This document shows positions 8,823-17,876 of a DNA stretch of 64,000 bases, piece by piece. The notes under the pieces are model-generated. The model worked only from the letters and a program-made list of their open reading frames with translations, searched no databases and was not told the origin of the DNA. Where the stretch lies: contig NZ_KV917369.1 in the NCBI RefSeq assembly GCF_002019595.1, positions 5,500,326 to 5,564,325 of the forward strand. The letters are read 5' to 3'. The number at the start of each line of letters is the position of its first letter. Position 1 is the first letter of the stretch. Source of the DNA: Priestia abyssalis (lineage in GTDB: Bacteria > Bacillota > Bacilli > Bacillales > Bacillaceae_H). The translations under genes and the position numbers were made by a program.

Positions 8823-9923
8823 TTACTTTTGACCTTCAGCTATTTGCTCAATTTGATGTTGAATATCTTCTCGAATTTTATTCACCATCTCGAAATTCAT
8901 TGCCTCAATATAGATGGCTTCCAATTCATCACGCAGCGACTTTACCCCAGCTAAATAAGAAATTGCTTCCTTCATTTTAGAGGAGTATTTACCGGAGACA
9001 TCCGCTAGCTGTTCAGCATACTTTTCATCTGTCCCTGGAGTCACGATGGCCTCATACATATCGATGATTTCATCAGATTCCCTTTCTGGAAAGTACTCAT
9101 GCGGTGCCGTGCTATCGAAAATAGCGAAGCCCAATTCTCTTACGATTACCATATCCAAACTGTTTGGATCAAATCCGCAATGATAGATTTCTACATCAAA
9201 ACCATTTTGTTCTGCGCGGGCTGCAATCTTTTTCAACATGGTGGATTTCCCTGAGCCCGGACGTCCTTTAATGAAATAGCGTTTTGTAACATCTTCCGTT
9301 AAATTAGGAACAAAATCCACTGCCCCTTTCGGTGTAGCGGCCCCGAGGAAACGGTGACGAACATCCGCTTTTTTATCTAATGTTTGACCTTGGAAAAGTT
9401 GATGAAGAAGTTGTTCCGTTAAAGCATTCGCTTTTGAAAAATCCATATTTTTAATGTAAATTTTTTCCCAATCATCATGGATGTGCAAGGCTTGAGCAAA
9501 ACAGTCATAAGCCTTCTGGAAAGCCGCACTGATCCGTTCTGTATATTGCATGATTGTGTCTTTTTGTGCAGCAAGCTGTGCAGAGTCCCAAGCAGTACCT
9601 AAATTCACATAGTCCTCTACCGCTCCGGGACACTTTGGCTCAATTACATGAGGAGCTGTACCATCTACAATGGCTACTTTCAACTGTTCAATAATGACTC
9701 CGTCAATTGAATTATTGTCAGACGAGCAGTGTAAATACTGAACATCATATCCTTTACGGTTCCATTCGGCTCCAATGTGCTTCATTAAAGAAGACTTACC
9801 TGTACCCGGTCCGCCTTTTAAAATAAATAGCCGATCCATCCCCGCAAGATTTGATTCGTATAAGCTGTAAAACCCCCGCGCCGTGTTGCCTCCAGCATAA
9901 TAATTGAGGATCTTTCCATTCAT
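8823..9923 (-). CDS. tandem P-loop ATPase of unknown function (PRK06851-like)
   Basis: A 366-residue soluble protein with two homologous halves, each with a Walker A loop: GGPGTGKS at residues 37-44 and GRPGSGKS near 220. Each half continues with a related pattern (YDVQYLHCSSD / FDVEIYHCGFD, then a D(G/S)TAPH motif). This internal duplication is typical of a conserved Bacillus/Clostridium ATPase family with no assigned role. ATG 9923 is used because AAGGGG lies about eight bases before it; an upstream in-frame ATG at 9977 has no such site. It stands alone, converging on mapP. Confidence 0.75.
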   Translation of the reverse strand: MNGKILNYYAGGNTARGFYSLYESNLAGMDRLFILKGGPGTGKSSLMKHIGAEWNRKGYDVQYLHCSSDNNSIDGVIIEQLKVAIVDGTAPHVIEPKCPGAVEDYVNLGTAWDSAQLAAQKDTIMQYTERISAAFQKAYDCFAQALHIHDDWEKIYIKNMDFSKANALTEQLLHQLFQGQTLDKKADVRHRFLGAATPKGAVDFVPNLTEDVTKRYFIKGRPGSGKSTMLKKIAARAEQNGFDVEIYHCGFDPNSLDMVIVRELGFAIFDSTAPHEYFPERESDEIIDMYEAIVTPGTDEKYAEQLADVSGKYSSKMKEAISYLAGVKSLRDELEAIYIEAMNFEMVNKIREDIQHQIEQIAEGQK

Positions 9924-10012
9924 CTCAACCGCCCCTTTTCCATGAAAGTCAAAATGCATAGTCACATAGACTAACATATGATGGGGACGGCCGATGGGTG
10001 AAAGCCCAAATT

Positions 10013-10044
10013 AAAAAGGAAGACCCTTTAAGGCCTTCCCTTTC
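10013..10044 (-). terminator. topB terminator
   Basis: GGAAGACC and GGCCTTCC arms (one mismatch) flank a short loop; on the minus strand the stem is followed by TTTTTAA. Confidence 0.65.
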
Positions 10045-10052
10045 ATGACACT

Positions 10053-12239
10053 TTATTTTAATTTAAGCTTTGCTAATGCTTCTGCAAACGGATTGTTTAA
10101 CGGTTCTTCTTTGTCCTGAGTCTTTAAATATTTATTAATATCTTTTCGGGACACTTTACCTTTTTGCTCTTTTTTCTTTCTTTCATTGAATGTCGAGAGC
10201 TTTTCACGATGGCCGCAGCCGCACGCGAATATTTGCCCTTCTCCCTCACCGCGGAGTTCGAGTCGTTTATGGCAATTCGGGCATCTTGCATTCGTTTGTT
10301 TTGCAATATTTTTACGGTGGCCGCAATCACGGTCCTGACAAACGAGCATTTTGCCCTTTTTCCCATTCACTTCAAGCATAAGTTTGCCGCAATCCGGACA
10401 TCTGCTTCCTGTTAAATTATCATGCTTAAATTTCTTTTCACTGTTTTTAATTTGATGCACAGCCGTGTTCGCATAGTCTTTCATTTCTTTAATGAACATC
10501 TGTTTTTTCATTTTGCCTTTTGCAATAGCTCCAAGCTTTTGTTCCCATTGTGCGGTAAGATCGGGAGATTTCAGCTCTTCAGGCACTAAATCCAAAAGTT
10601 GCTTTCCTTTAGACGTAATGACTAAATCCTTCCCTTTTTTTTCAATTAAAAAGCTATTGAATAATTTTTCGATAATGTCGGCTCTTGTCGCAACCGTTCC
10701 AAGGCCGCCTGTTTCTCCAATTGTTTTTCGTAACTCCTTGCTTTCATTTTCCATATATTTCACCGGATTTTCCATGGCCGAAAGCAATGTTCCTTCGTTA
10801 AAACGTTCAGGCGGCTTGGTCTCTCCCTTTGTTTGATGAAGAGAAACAACAGCCAATACATCCCCTTTTTTTACTGCTGGTAATGTTTGGTCTCCTATGT
10901 CATCCTTCGCCTGTTCATCTTCATAACGATTTTCGTATACTTCTTTCCAACCTTGGGAAAGCACCACTTTTCCTTTTGCCGTAAAAGATTGAGTACCAAT
11001 TTTAGCTTTAATGGTTGTTTGCTCATATTCAAACGGCGGATATAGTACAGCTAAAAAACGTTTGACGACTAAATCATAGATTTTTCGTTCTTTATCACTT
11101 AAAGAGCTAAGCAGAACGGATTGCTCTGTCGGAATAATGGCATGGTGATCGGATACCTTATTGTCATCAACAAAAGATTTGCTGGCTTTAATGGGCTGTT
11201 TCAGCAATTTAAATGCAAACTGATTGTAAGGTTTCATGCTGCAAGCTTCTATTCTTTCCTTTAACGTCTCTACCATATCTGTCGATAAATAGCGTGAGTC
11301 GGTTCTTGGATACGTCACTACTTTATGGTGCTCATAAAGCTTTTGCAAAATGGAGAGAGTTTCCTTTGCAGAATAACTAAACTTCTTATGCGCTTCTCGC
11401 TGAAGTTCTGTTAAATCATAGAGCTGCGGAGCATAGCTCTTTTTATAGGACTTTTCTATTTCTATGATTTCTGCTTTTTTTCCTCGAAGAGAAGCGAGAA
11501 TCTCATTGCTTTTTTCTTTAGAGAATGTTTTGATGTCTTTTGTCTTTTCATCTTGCCATGTCAGTTTCAACTGATCTGTTACGGCTTGAATCCCATAAAA
11601 AGTTTTTGGCTCAAATTGCTTAATTTCTTCTTCCCTTTTTGCAATCATTGCCAGTGTCGGCGTTTGCACTCGTCCGCACGAAAGCTGCGCATTATATTTA
11701 GCGGTCAAAGCACGGGTAGCGTTAATCCCTACTACCCAATCCGCTTCGGCACGAGCTACCGCTGAAGCATATAGATTTTCGTATTCTTTTCCGTCCTTTA
11801 AGCGGCGAAATCCTTCTTTAATCGCTTTGTCCGTCACGGATGAAATCCATAGACGCTTAATCGGTTTTTGGATATGGGATTTTTCGATGATCCACCGTGC
11901 AACAAGCTCTCCTTCACGTCCCGCATCCGTTGCAATGACAATTTCTTTTACATCTTTTCTATTCATTTGAGCTTTTACCGCTTGAAACTGCTTGCCGGTT
12001 TTTTTAATGACGACTAATTTTAAGTGGGAAGGAAGCATCGGCAAGTCTTCCAAATTCCATGATTTATATTTATCATCGTAAGCCTCCGGATCTGCCAGTG
12101 TCACAAGATGCCCCAGCGCCCATGTCACGATGTATTGACTGCCTTCTAAATAACCGTTTCCTTTTTTCGAACAATTTAACACACGCGCTAAATCACGGCC
12201 TACAGAGGGTTTTTCCGCTAACACTAATGTTTTACTCAT
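10053..12239 (-). CDS. topB: DNA topoisomerase III (type IA)
   Basis: A 728-residue type IA topoisomerase, the normal length for Bacillus TopB. It relaxes and decatenates DNA through a transient 5'-phosphotyrosine. An N-terminal Toprim domain has LAEKPSVG and the acidic DAGREGE. The active-site Tyr is in TYPRTDSRY near residue 310. The C-terminus carries two Cys-rich zinc ribbons, the first beginning CPDCGK and the second CPNCHK, followed by a basic tail. AAAGGA lies eight bases before ATG 12239. It is monocistronic with its own terminator. Confidence 0.95.
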   Translation of the reverse strand: MSKTLVLAEKPSVGRDLARVLNCSKKGNGYLEGSQYIVTWALGHLVTLADPEAYDDKYKSWNLEDLPMLPSHLKLVVIKKTGKQFQAVKAQMNRKDVKEIVIATDAGREGELVARWIIEKSHIQKPIKRLWISSVTDKAIKEGFRRLKDGKEYENLYASAVARAEADWVVGINATRALTAKYNAQLSCGRVQTPTLAMIAKREEEIKQFEPKTFYGIQAVTDQLKLTWQDEKTKDIKTFSKEKSNEILASLRGKKAEIIEIEKSYKKSYAPQLYDLTELQREAHKKFSYSAKETLSILQKLYEHHKVVTYPRTDSRYLSTDMVETLKERIEACSMKPYNQFAFKLLKQPIKASKSFVDDNKVSDHHAIIPTEQSVLLSSLSDKERKIYDLVVKRFLAVLYPPFEYEQTTIKAKIGTQSFTAKGKVVLSQGWKEVYENRYEDEQAKDDIGDQTLPAVKKGDVLAVVSLHQTKGETKPPERFNEGTLLSAMENPVKYMENESKELRKTIGETGGLGTVATRADIIEKLFNSFLIEKKGKDLVITSKGKQLLDLVPEELKSPDLTAQWEQKLGAIAKGKMKKQMFIKEMKDYANTAVHQIKNSEKKFKHDNLTGSRCPDCGKLMLEVNGKKGKMLVCQDRDCGHRKNIAKQTNARCPNCHKRLELRGEGEGQIFACGCGHREKLSTFNERKKKEQKGKVSRKDINKYLKTQDKEEPLNNPFAEALAKLKLK

Positions 12240-12447
12240 CCAAACAATCCTTTCAAAATGACTAAATTCCTAATGATTGGAGGAGATACCTCCAATGTTT
12301 TCTCTACTTCTATTGTAACATGTATTTTCTCATTTCATTAGTTCGTTACAGCTGAGGCCCTATCCATAGAAGCCCTCAGCAGTCTTTTAGCCAAAGATTT
12401 CATTTTTGCCCCGCTCTAACGGATTATACCTTCCAATAACGGAAGGT

Positions 12448-12767
12448 TTACTTTATGACCTCGCACATAGCGGCTGATGTGACTTCTTTTAAATCCTCAA
12501 CACTTAATTCCACTTGAATACCAATTTTCCCTCCGCTCACAACCATCGTCTCCAGCGAGGAAGCGCTGTGGTCGATAAAAGTCGGATACAGCTTTTTCAT
12601 TCCAACAGGAGAACACCCTCCCCTAATGTATCCTGTCCACTTCTGAATATCTTTCACGGGTATCATCTCTATTTTCTTTTCGCCTGCTGCCCTGGCAGCT
12701 TTTTTTAAATCTAACTCAGCCTCCACCGGGATGACAAATACATAAAGACTTTGTTTACTTCCTTGCG
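12448..12767 (-). pseudogene. 5'-truncated YbaK/Cys-tRNA(Pro) deacylase remnant
   Basis: The frame encodes the C-terminal 60-65% of a YbaK-type trans-editing deacylase: YVFVIPVEAELDLKKAA, then TGYIRGGCSPVGMKK and VSGGKIGIQVEL. Family members are near 160 residues, and the N-terminal third is missing. Reading upstream of the GTG at 12726, homology continues for about 13 codons (TQGSKQSLYVFVIP) and then meets an in-frame TAA at about 12770. No ribosome site precedes a usable start. The lysine- and GGCSPVG-containing core is intact, so a short product is conceivable, but I call it a remnant. A small hairpin lies at 12425-12450. Confidence 0.75.
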
Positions 12768-12866
12768 TGATTTATCAAAAAGCCATCGACATATATCAAT
12801 GACTTTTGACGAATGATCCATTGTTTGTTTTGCAGTTGGTCTATTGTTTTTTCCCTTATTCGACAC

Positions 12867-14381
12867 TCAATGTTTCTTATTCAGTCCCATATACGCCTGT
12901 CGAGGATGATTAGGTTGTTTAGGATATTTTAATTGTATGCGTCCCTTGCTTAATAATTTCGCCAGGTAGTTGTTCCGCAATCCATCGGGTGTTCTTTCTA
13001 ATAAAGAAGCTAGCTCTTTTAACATTAATGGCCTTTTTTCGACGAGATTGATAATGATTTCCTCCATCTTAACCGGACTTAGACGTTTTTTCTTTCTAGC
13101 AATCTCCGAAATTTTCCATAGTTGACTTTCAATTGCCTCATTCGGCTTCTCTTCTGCCATTGTCTCATTAAAATCTATTTCTCCATCATACTCTTCCGTG
13201 TCGATTTCTACCTTCTTTTGCTCACTTATTAACTCATCCTCAATAGATAAACCTTTTTCGTTAGTAAGGAAGTCACCACTGTTATTAACGGAGTTAAATT
13301 CCTTATTAGAGGAGCTAGCGTAACTATTAGAGGAGTAAGGTATTTTATTTAAGGAGTTAAATTCGTTATTCAATGAGTTTTCAACGTTATTACCGTAGTT
13401 TTTTTCTTTATTATAGGAGTAGAAAAAATTATTCAAGGAGTTGTTGTTTTTATTGTAGAAGCTTTCATTTTCCTTTTCTTTAGGCTTTGTCGAATTATTT
13501 CCCGTAACTTTTTCTATTTTTTCTTCTCTTTGATTTACCGAGAATTGCAATTTATTCCCCATCGATTTAGTGAATATATTAAATGTAATAACGGTCCGTT
13601 TCGACTGGGTATTTTGTATGAGATCCAATCCTTCTCCATCAAAATGGTGCCAAGCTAAATCAGCGCTTTTTAAACCCGTTCCTGCTCGCTTACATAGCCC
13701 AATGAGGATAAACATTTTAAAGAGAGTAGGATTGAGCAGCTGAGTGACGCCGCCTTGTAAAGCCTGCTCGCGTGTTATCCGCAATAAACCTGGATTAGAA
13801 AATTGAAAAAAATTTTTTTCCTTTTCAATGACAATACCGCCCTCACCATAATAATCAGCGTGAACGATTGCATTGATCAGTACTTCATGTAAAGCAGAAT
13901 GAATAAGATCTTTGTCATTTCCCTCAAAATGTCCAGATTGCTCATCTTCTGTAAGACCAGCAGTCAATTCCTCCATTACTTTAAAATAAAAATCATAAAG
14001 GTTCCCGGACCATGTTCCATCCTGTGATGTAAAACGTTTTGACCAATCCCCGATTATTATATCAGTTAAATTCTCTCGATATTCTAAAAAGTATTGTGAT
14101 AAAACTTCTGTAATGATTCTCTCTTCGCTAAACATTAACAAACCAGCAAGAGTCAATCCTTCTGTGCTGGCATTTCGCTGTTTTCCCCAAGCACCGATTT
14201 TATAAAGAAAGTCTTTTGTCTCAAGTCCATTCCAAGGGTGGGACGGCTTGATGGATAAAAATCGCTGACGATAGCTTTTAATGGATTCAAAGTTCAATTC
14301 ATTCAGTCCATAATGCTCCAAAATGATATTATCTTGGGAGACTGATGAATGGTCACTCGGATTATTAGCATGTTTATTCAC
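12867..14381 (-). CDS. RecG/AlbA-type ATP-binding protein (COG2865-like) with Asn-rich repeat linker
   Basis: A 504-residue protein. Residues about 45-110 (SHPWNGL, then LTLAGLLMFSEE) and 160-270 (HEVLINAIVHADY, then FSNPGLLRI, then NPTLFKMF) match the HATPase_c_4 module found in COG2865 regulators and RecG-associated proteins. The usual N-terminal AlbA_2 (Schlafen) domain is absent. A repeat-rich Asn/Ser linker (about 308-370) and an acidic stretch follow. The C-terminus has a likely winged helix (LKELASLLERTPDGLRNNYL). GTG 14381 is supported by AAGGAG seven bases upstream. It could be a DNA-binding regulator; the function is unknown. Confidence 0.65.
   Translation of the reverse strand: MNKHANNPSDHSSVSQDNIILEHYGLNELNFESIKSYRQRFLSIKPSHPWNGLETKDFLYKIGAWGKQRNASTEGLTLAGLLMFSEERIITEVLSQYFLEYRENLTDIIIGDWSKRFTSQDGTWSGNLYDFYFKVMEELTAGLTEDEQSGHFEGNDKDLIHSALHEVLINAIVHADYYGEGGIVIEKEKNFFQFSNPGLLRITREQALQGGVTQLLNPTLFKMFILIGLCKRAGTGLKSADLAWHHFDGEGLDLIQNTQSKRTVITFNIFTKSMGNKLQFSVNQREEKIEKVTGNNSTKPKEKENESFYNKNNNSLNNFFYSYNKEKNYGNNVENSLNNEFNSLNKIPYSSNSYASSSNKEFNSVNNSGDFLTNEKGLSIEDELISEQKKVEIDTEEYDGEIDFNETMAEEKPNEAIESQLWKISEIARKKKRLSPVKMEEIIINLVEKRPLMLKELASLLERTPDGLRNNYLAKLLSKGRIQLKYPKQPNHPRQAYMGLNKKH
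13272..13460 (-). repeat. nine tandem 21-bp (7-codon) degenerate repeats within the COG2865-like gene
   Basis: Translated on the minus strand the nine units are FYNKNNN, SLNNFFY, SYNKEKN, YGNNVEN, SLNNEFN, SLNKIPY, SSNSYAS, SSNKEFN and SVNNSGD. The third position is always N, the fourth is N, K or S, and seven of nine units start with S. The DNA copies share a ggagt...tta(t/a) core on the plus strand. Unit length is exactly 21 bases throughout, so the frame is kept. Confidence 0.85.
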
Positions 14382-14562
14382 TTCTGATCTCCTTCTTATA
14401 TAATCTTAATTCTTATTTTGAATATCCCATTTAATTAGTCACTACCCTTATTCTAACACCTTTTATCTATGGTCTCCTTATCTTCTCATGAAAATGCGCT
14501 ATTTACCCTTCGAGATAATGCGGATACGTTGGCAGAATGTTTTCTTAGTATAAAGACAAACA

Positions 14563-14592
14563 AAAACCACTTCCATTGGTGAAAGTGGTTTT
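14563..14592 (-). terminator. desaturase terminator
   Basis: AAACCACTT (14564-14572) and AAGTGGTTT (14583-14591) form a perfect stem with TTTTTG following on the minus strand. Confidence 0.85.
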
Positions 14593-14632
14593 CCATTTGA
14601 TTGCTCTTTCAAAGCCGATCACAGATTATCTT

Positions 14633-15736
14633 CTAGCGTGATGTTTGTTTTGAAACAAATCTAGGGGAAATCGGTGCGTCTTTTTGTAGTTTAATTTTAC
14701 GATAGCGAATATCGCTTGGATTAAAACCATGGCCTAATGTGCCATAAACATGTCCTGCATGAGGATCGATCAAATCTTTTTCCTTATAGTAAATTCTCGG
14801 TGTTTTCCAAAGTGCTTTTAAAGCTTGTCCCATCGGCATCTCATGGTAACGCTCAGGCCACATCCTTTTAATTTGCTCCTTCACTAAGGGATAATACTTA
14901 GAGCTTATACCAGGAAATAAGTGATGTTCCGTATGGTAAGAAAAATTAAAGTGAAGCACATCTACCCACTTCGGTACCGTGACAGACAAGCTGTTTGCCA
15001 ACGGATCATTGACTGGTACAAGCGGATTTAAACGATGGTTCGTTGAGATATAGGCCATAACGATAAAGTTTCCAATTAGCAGCGGCAATAGGAAAGCGAA
15101 AAACCATTTTCCAGGCCCCATCACAAATAATAAGCTAATCCATGTAGCCCAAGGTAAAAGCAACTGCAGCCAAACAGAAGGCTTTGCTTCCGGCTTAAAT
15201 TGTTTAATAAAGTGTACAAACATTCTTGTAGAATGCAACGTAAATTCAATCGTTAAAAAGCTAAATTCCGCAAAAGAACGAAGGAAAAGAGGCAGTCGGT
15301 ATACCCAACGAAGAAAGCGGCTTTGAAGCATCCTCTCCAAAGTAGGCCACGAATCAGGATCTTTTTCGTCGTTTTGCGTATGAATATGGTGCGTCATATT
15401 GTGCCATTTTCTCCAAAGCTTAGGGCCTGTAGTTAATGGGAAGAAAGCGATTGCTCCGCAAAGATCTCTCAGCCATGATTTTCTAACGACTGTGCCGTGC
15501 AAAATTTCATGTCCTAATAACCCCATTCCGGCAAAGCTTGCTCCTAACACGAAAGAAATTAGCAAACAAATCCATGGGTTTAAATCTAATAAACCAATGG
15601 TGAGAAAGCCTGAAATAATGACAATTAAATAAGCAAGCCCGCCAAAAAGACGGGAGGGAACAGGCTGGAATGCCTCTTTTGGTAAATGTGGAGATATGCG
15701 TGCTGCATACCAACCAAACGTATGAAGCTCCTTCAT
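14633..15736 (-). CDS. membrane fatty acid desaturase
   Basis: A 367-residue integral membrane di-iron desaturase that introduces a double bond into membrane lipid acyl chains. The three histidine boxes are in the expected order: H76-EIL-H80, H112-x3-HH (112-117), and H268-TE-HH (268-272). Four or more hydrophobic segments (about 32-70, 92-101, 190-232) hold the boxes on the cytoplasmic face. AAAGGGG lies seven bases before ATG 15736. It stands alone. Cold induction, known for B. subtilis des with DesKR, cannot be inferred because no desKR genes are next to it. Regiospecificity is not readable from sequence. Confidence 0.88.
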   Translation of the reverse strand: MKELHTFGWYAARISPHLPKEAFQPVPSRLFGGLAYLIVIISGFLTIGLLDLNPWICLLISFVLGASFAGMGLLGHEILHGTVVRKSWLRDLCGAIAFFPLTTGPKLWRKWHNMTHHIHTQNDEKDPDSWPTLERMLQSRFLRWVYRLPLFLRSFAEFSFLTIEFTLHSTRMFVHFIKQFKPEAKPSVWLQLLLPWATWISLLFVMGPGKWFFAFLLPLLIGNFIVMAYISTNHRLNPLVPVNDPLANSLSVTVPKWVDVLHFNFSYHTEHHLFPGISSKYYPLVKEQIKRMWPERYHEMPMGQALKALWKTPRIYYKEKDLIDPHAGHVYGTLGHGFNPSDIRYRKIKLQKDAPISPRFVSKQTSR

Positions 15737-16415
15737 CTTTAGACCCCTTTCATTTTAGGCCCTTCGTCTGACATAGCATGGTGTGATACTTCAATTTATG
15801 TCCGTCAAACCAGAAGAAGATGACGTGCCAATTTCTATCACATAAAGGGAATCATTATCCGCTACTTAAGACAAGGGATTGAATGTCAATTTTTATGCAT
15901 ACGTAGGATACAAAATTCAGGGTTGATAATTCTTTCCTTCGCCCTCTTCATCTAAATTGGAAACGGATTCTTTTCCGTTGATTTTTGAATAATACCTACA
16001 GACTCCATCCTACCAATTTATTTTCATACTTGTCAATCAATTTTTTATTACTTGGTACTAATTGCTAGTTATATTTACTAGTCCTTATCAATGTTCTTTT
16101 AATCGAATCATCACCTTTTTAAATTATATATAAAAATAATATTATGATTTTATCTATAAATTAAGAAGTGGACTTTTATTATTTTAATAAAATTTTATCG
16201 GACGAATATGAGAGGAAATGAGGAAGGTGATGACTCTGTTACCCATCACTCATCGATGAAAGCTTAAAGGATTTCATTTACTTTTGAGCATACCTTTTCC
16301 TATAATATTTTTATTGTCTTTCATTTTCGAAAGTATTTCAGAGCATCATGCTCATATCTTTAAACTTCTAATCCCACTTAACAGAGGGAAAGATCTCAAA
16401 AGAGGAGTTGCTCGC
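15737..16415. other. 679-base divergent intergenic region
   Basis: It is an AT-rich space between the desaturase and the MBOAT gene, which face away from each other. A small hairpin AACGGA(TTCTTT)TCCGTT at 15962-15979 is followed by GATTTTT, with no gene to end there. The MBOAT reading frame is open back to 16284 but is not preceded by a convincing start. I see no RNA gene and no convincing riboswitch; it presumably holds the promoters of both genes. Confidence 0.4.
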
Positions 16416-17867
16416 TTGTTATTTAATTCATTCGAATTTATATTCTTTTTTTTACCGCTGGTTTTCATTTTATATTTTCTATTGTTAAAATGTGGGTTAA
16501 ACACTATAGCAAAGTTATTCCTCATTACCGGCTCTTTATTCTTTTATGCCTGGTGGAATATTCGATATTTGCCTTTGATTTTAGTTTCTGTCTTCGTTAA
16601 TTATATGGCAGGCCAATTGCTAACCAAGCAAAAAATATCCCGTCGTTTCGTTCTCCTAACGGGTATTATCTTTAATGTAAGCTTGCTGTTTTATTTCAAA
16701 TATGCGAATTTCTTTATTGAAAATGTAAATACACTGTTCCACACTCAATATGCATTATGGCAGCTCGCTTTACCGCTGGGAATCAGCTTCTTTACCTTTC
16801 AACAAATTGCTTATTTAGTGGACACGTATCGAGGGGAAACAAAAGAGACCAGTTTTTTTGATTATATATTATTCGTCACTTTTTTCCCGCAGCTGATTGC
16901 CGGGCCGATTGTACATCATAAATCGCTGATTCCTCAATTTTCTCAAAGGGAGAATCAGAAAATACGCTATTCAAATTTAGCCGCCGGTTTTTTTGTTTTT
17001 TCCGTCGGGTTATTTAAGAAGGTAGGCATTGCAGACCATTTTTCTTTACTTGCGAGTCAAGGATTTGACCAAGCGGCCTCTCTTACCTTCATTGAGGCCT
17101 GGGCAGTATCCCTCAGCTATACATTTCAGCTATATTTTGATTTTAGTGGTTATAGTGATATGGCCATTGGTCTTGCCCTTTTATTTAATATTCGACTTCC
17201 AAAGAATTTTGACTCTCCCTATAAGGCTCTTAACATTCAAGATTTTTGGAGAAGATGGCATATTACATTGAGTGAATTTTTAACGAAATATATTTACATT
17301 CCTCTTGGAGGAAATCGAAAAGGGGAAATTCGGACGCTCATTCACATCTTCCTTGTCTTTTTCATTAGCGGCTTTTGGCACGGAGCGGGTTGGACATTTA
17401 TTGTATGGGGCATGATGCACGGAGTGGCTTCAATCGTTTATCGCCTTTGGAAGAAAACAGGGGTTACATTAAATAAATGCATAGCATGGCTCATTACGTT
17501 TAACTTTGTCAATGCTGCTTGGGTATTCTTTCGGGCAGAATCCATTGATGATGCGGTTAAGGTTCTAAAAGGCATGGCAGGCTTAAATGGAATCTCTCTT
17601 TCCATTAACCTCTTTCCTGTATCGTTTTCAAACGTCATGGAACGTTTCAACATTCCTATGGTTCAACAGTATGGATTGATGATTGATCGAACAGCAGTCA
17701 TAGGCATTGTATTGGGATTCATCGTAGTCCTCTTCTTTAAAAATTCCATACAGTTAAAAGAGCGTATAAATTATGATGTGAGAACGGCTTTGTTTGCAGC
17801 TTTTTTGTTTAGTTACGCCATAATAAACTTATCCAGAGTAAGCGAGTTTATTTATTTTAATTTTTAG
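16416..17867 (+). CDS. MBOAT family O-acyltransferase (AlgI-like)
   Basis: A polytopic membrane-bound O-acyltransferase, about 483 residues from TTG 16416. That start is chosen because AGAGGAG lies eight bases before it and because the encoded LLFNSFEF matches the usual AlgI N-terminus MLFNSFEF. An in-frame ATG at 16284 would add 44 residues not typical of the family. The hallmark catalytic His is in ISGFWHGAGW, and NIQDFWRRWHITLS is the conserved MBOAT segment. Such proteins move acyl (usually acetyl) groups across the membrane for transfer to an extracellular polymer. The stop overlaps the ribosome site of the SGNH partner, so the pair is a two-gene operon. Confidence 0.85.
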   Translation: MLFNSFEFIFFFLPLVFILYFLLLKCGLNTIAKLFLITGSLFFYAWWNIRYLPLILVSVFVNYMAGQLLTKQKISRRFVLLTGIIFNVSLLFYFKYANFFIENVNTLFHTQYALWQLALPLGISFFTFQQIAYLVDTYRGETKETSFFDYILFVTFFPQLIAGPIVHHKSLIPQFSQRENQKIRYSNLAAGFFVFSVGLFKKVGIADHFSLLASQGFDQAASLTFIEAWAVSLSYTFQLYFDFSGYSDMAIGLALLFNIRLPKNFDSPYKALNIQDFWRRWHITLSEFLTKYIYIPLGGNRKGEIRTLIHIFLVFFISGFWHGAGWTFIVWGMMHGVASIVYRLWKKTGVTLNKCIAWLITFNFVNAAWVFFRAESIDDAVKVLKGMAGLNGISLSINLFPVSFSNVMERFNIPMVQQYGLMIDRTAVIGIVLGFIVVLFFKNSIQLKERINYDVRTALFAAFLFSYAIINLSRVSEFIYFNF

Positions 17868-17876
17868 GTGGATTTT

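Noticed and set aside
16284..16415. N-terminal extension of the MBOAT protein
   Set aside because: No ribosome site before ATG 16284, and the family N-terminus begins at TTG 16416 with a strong ribosome site.
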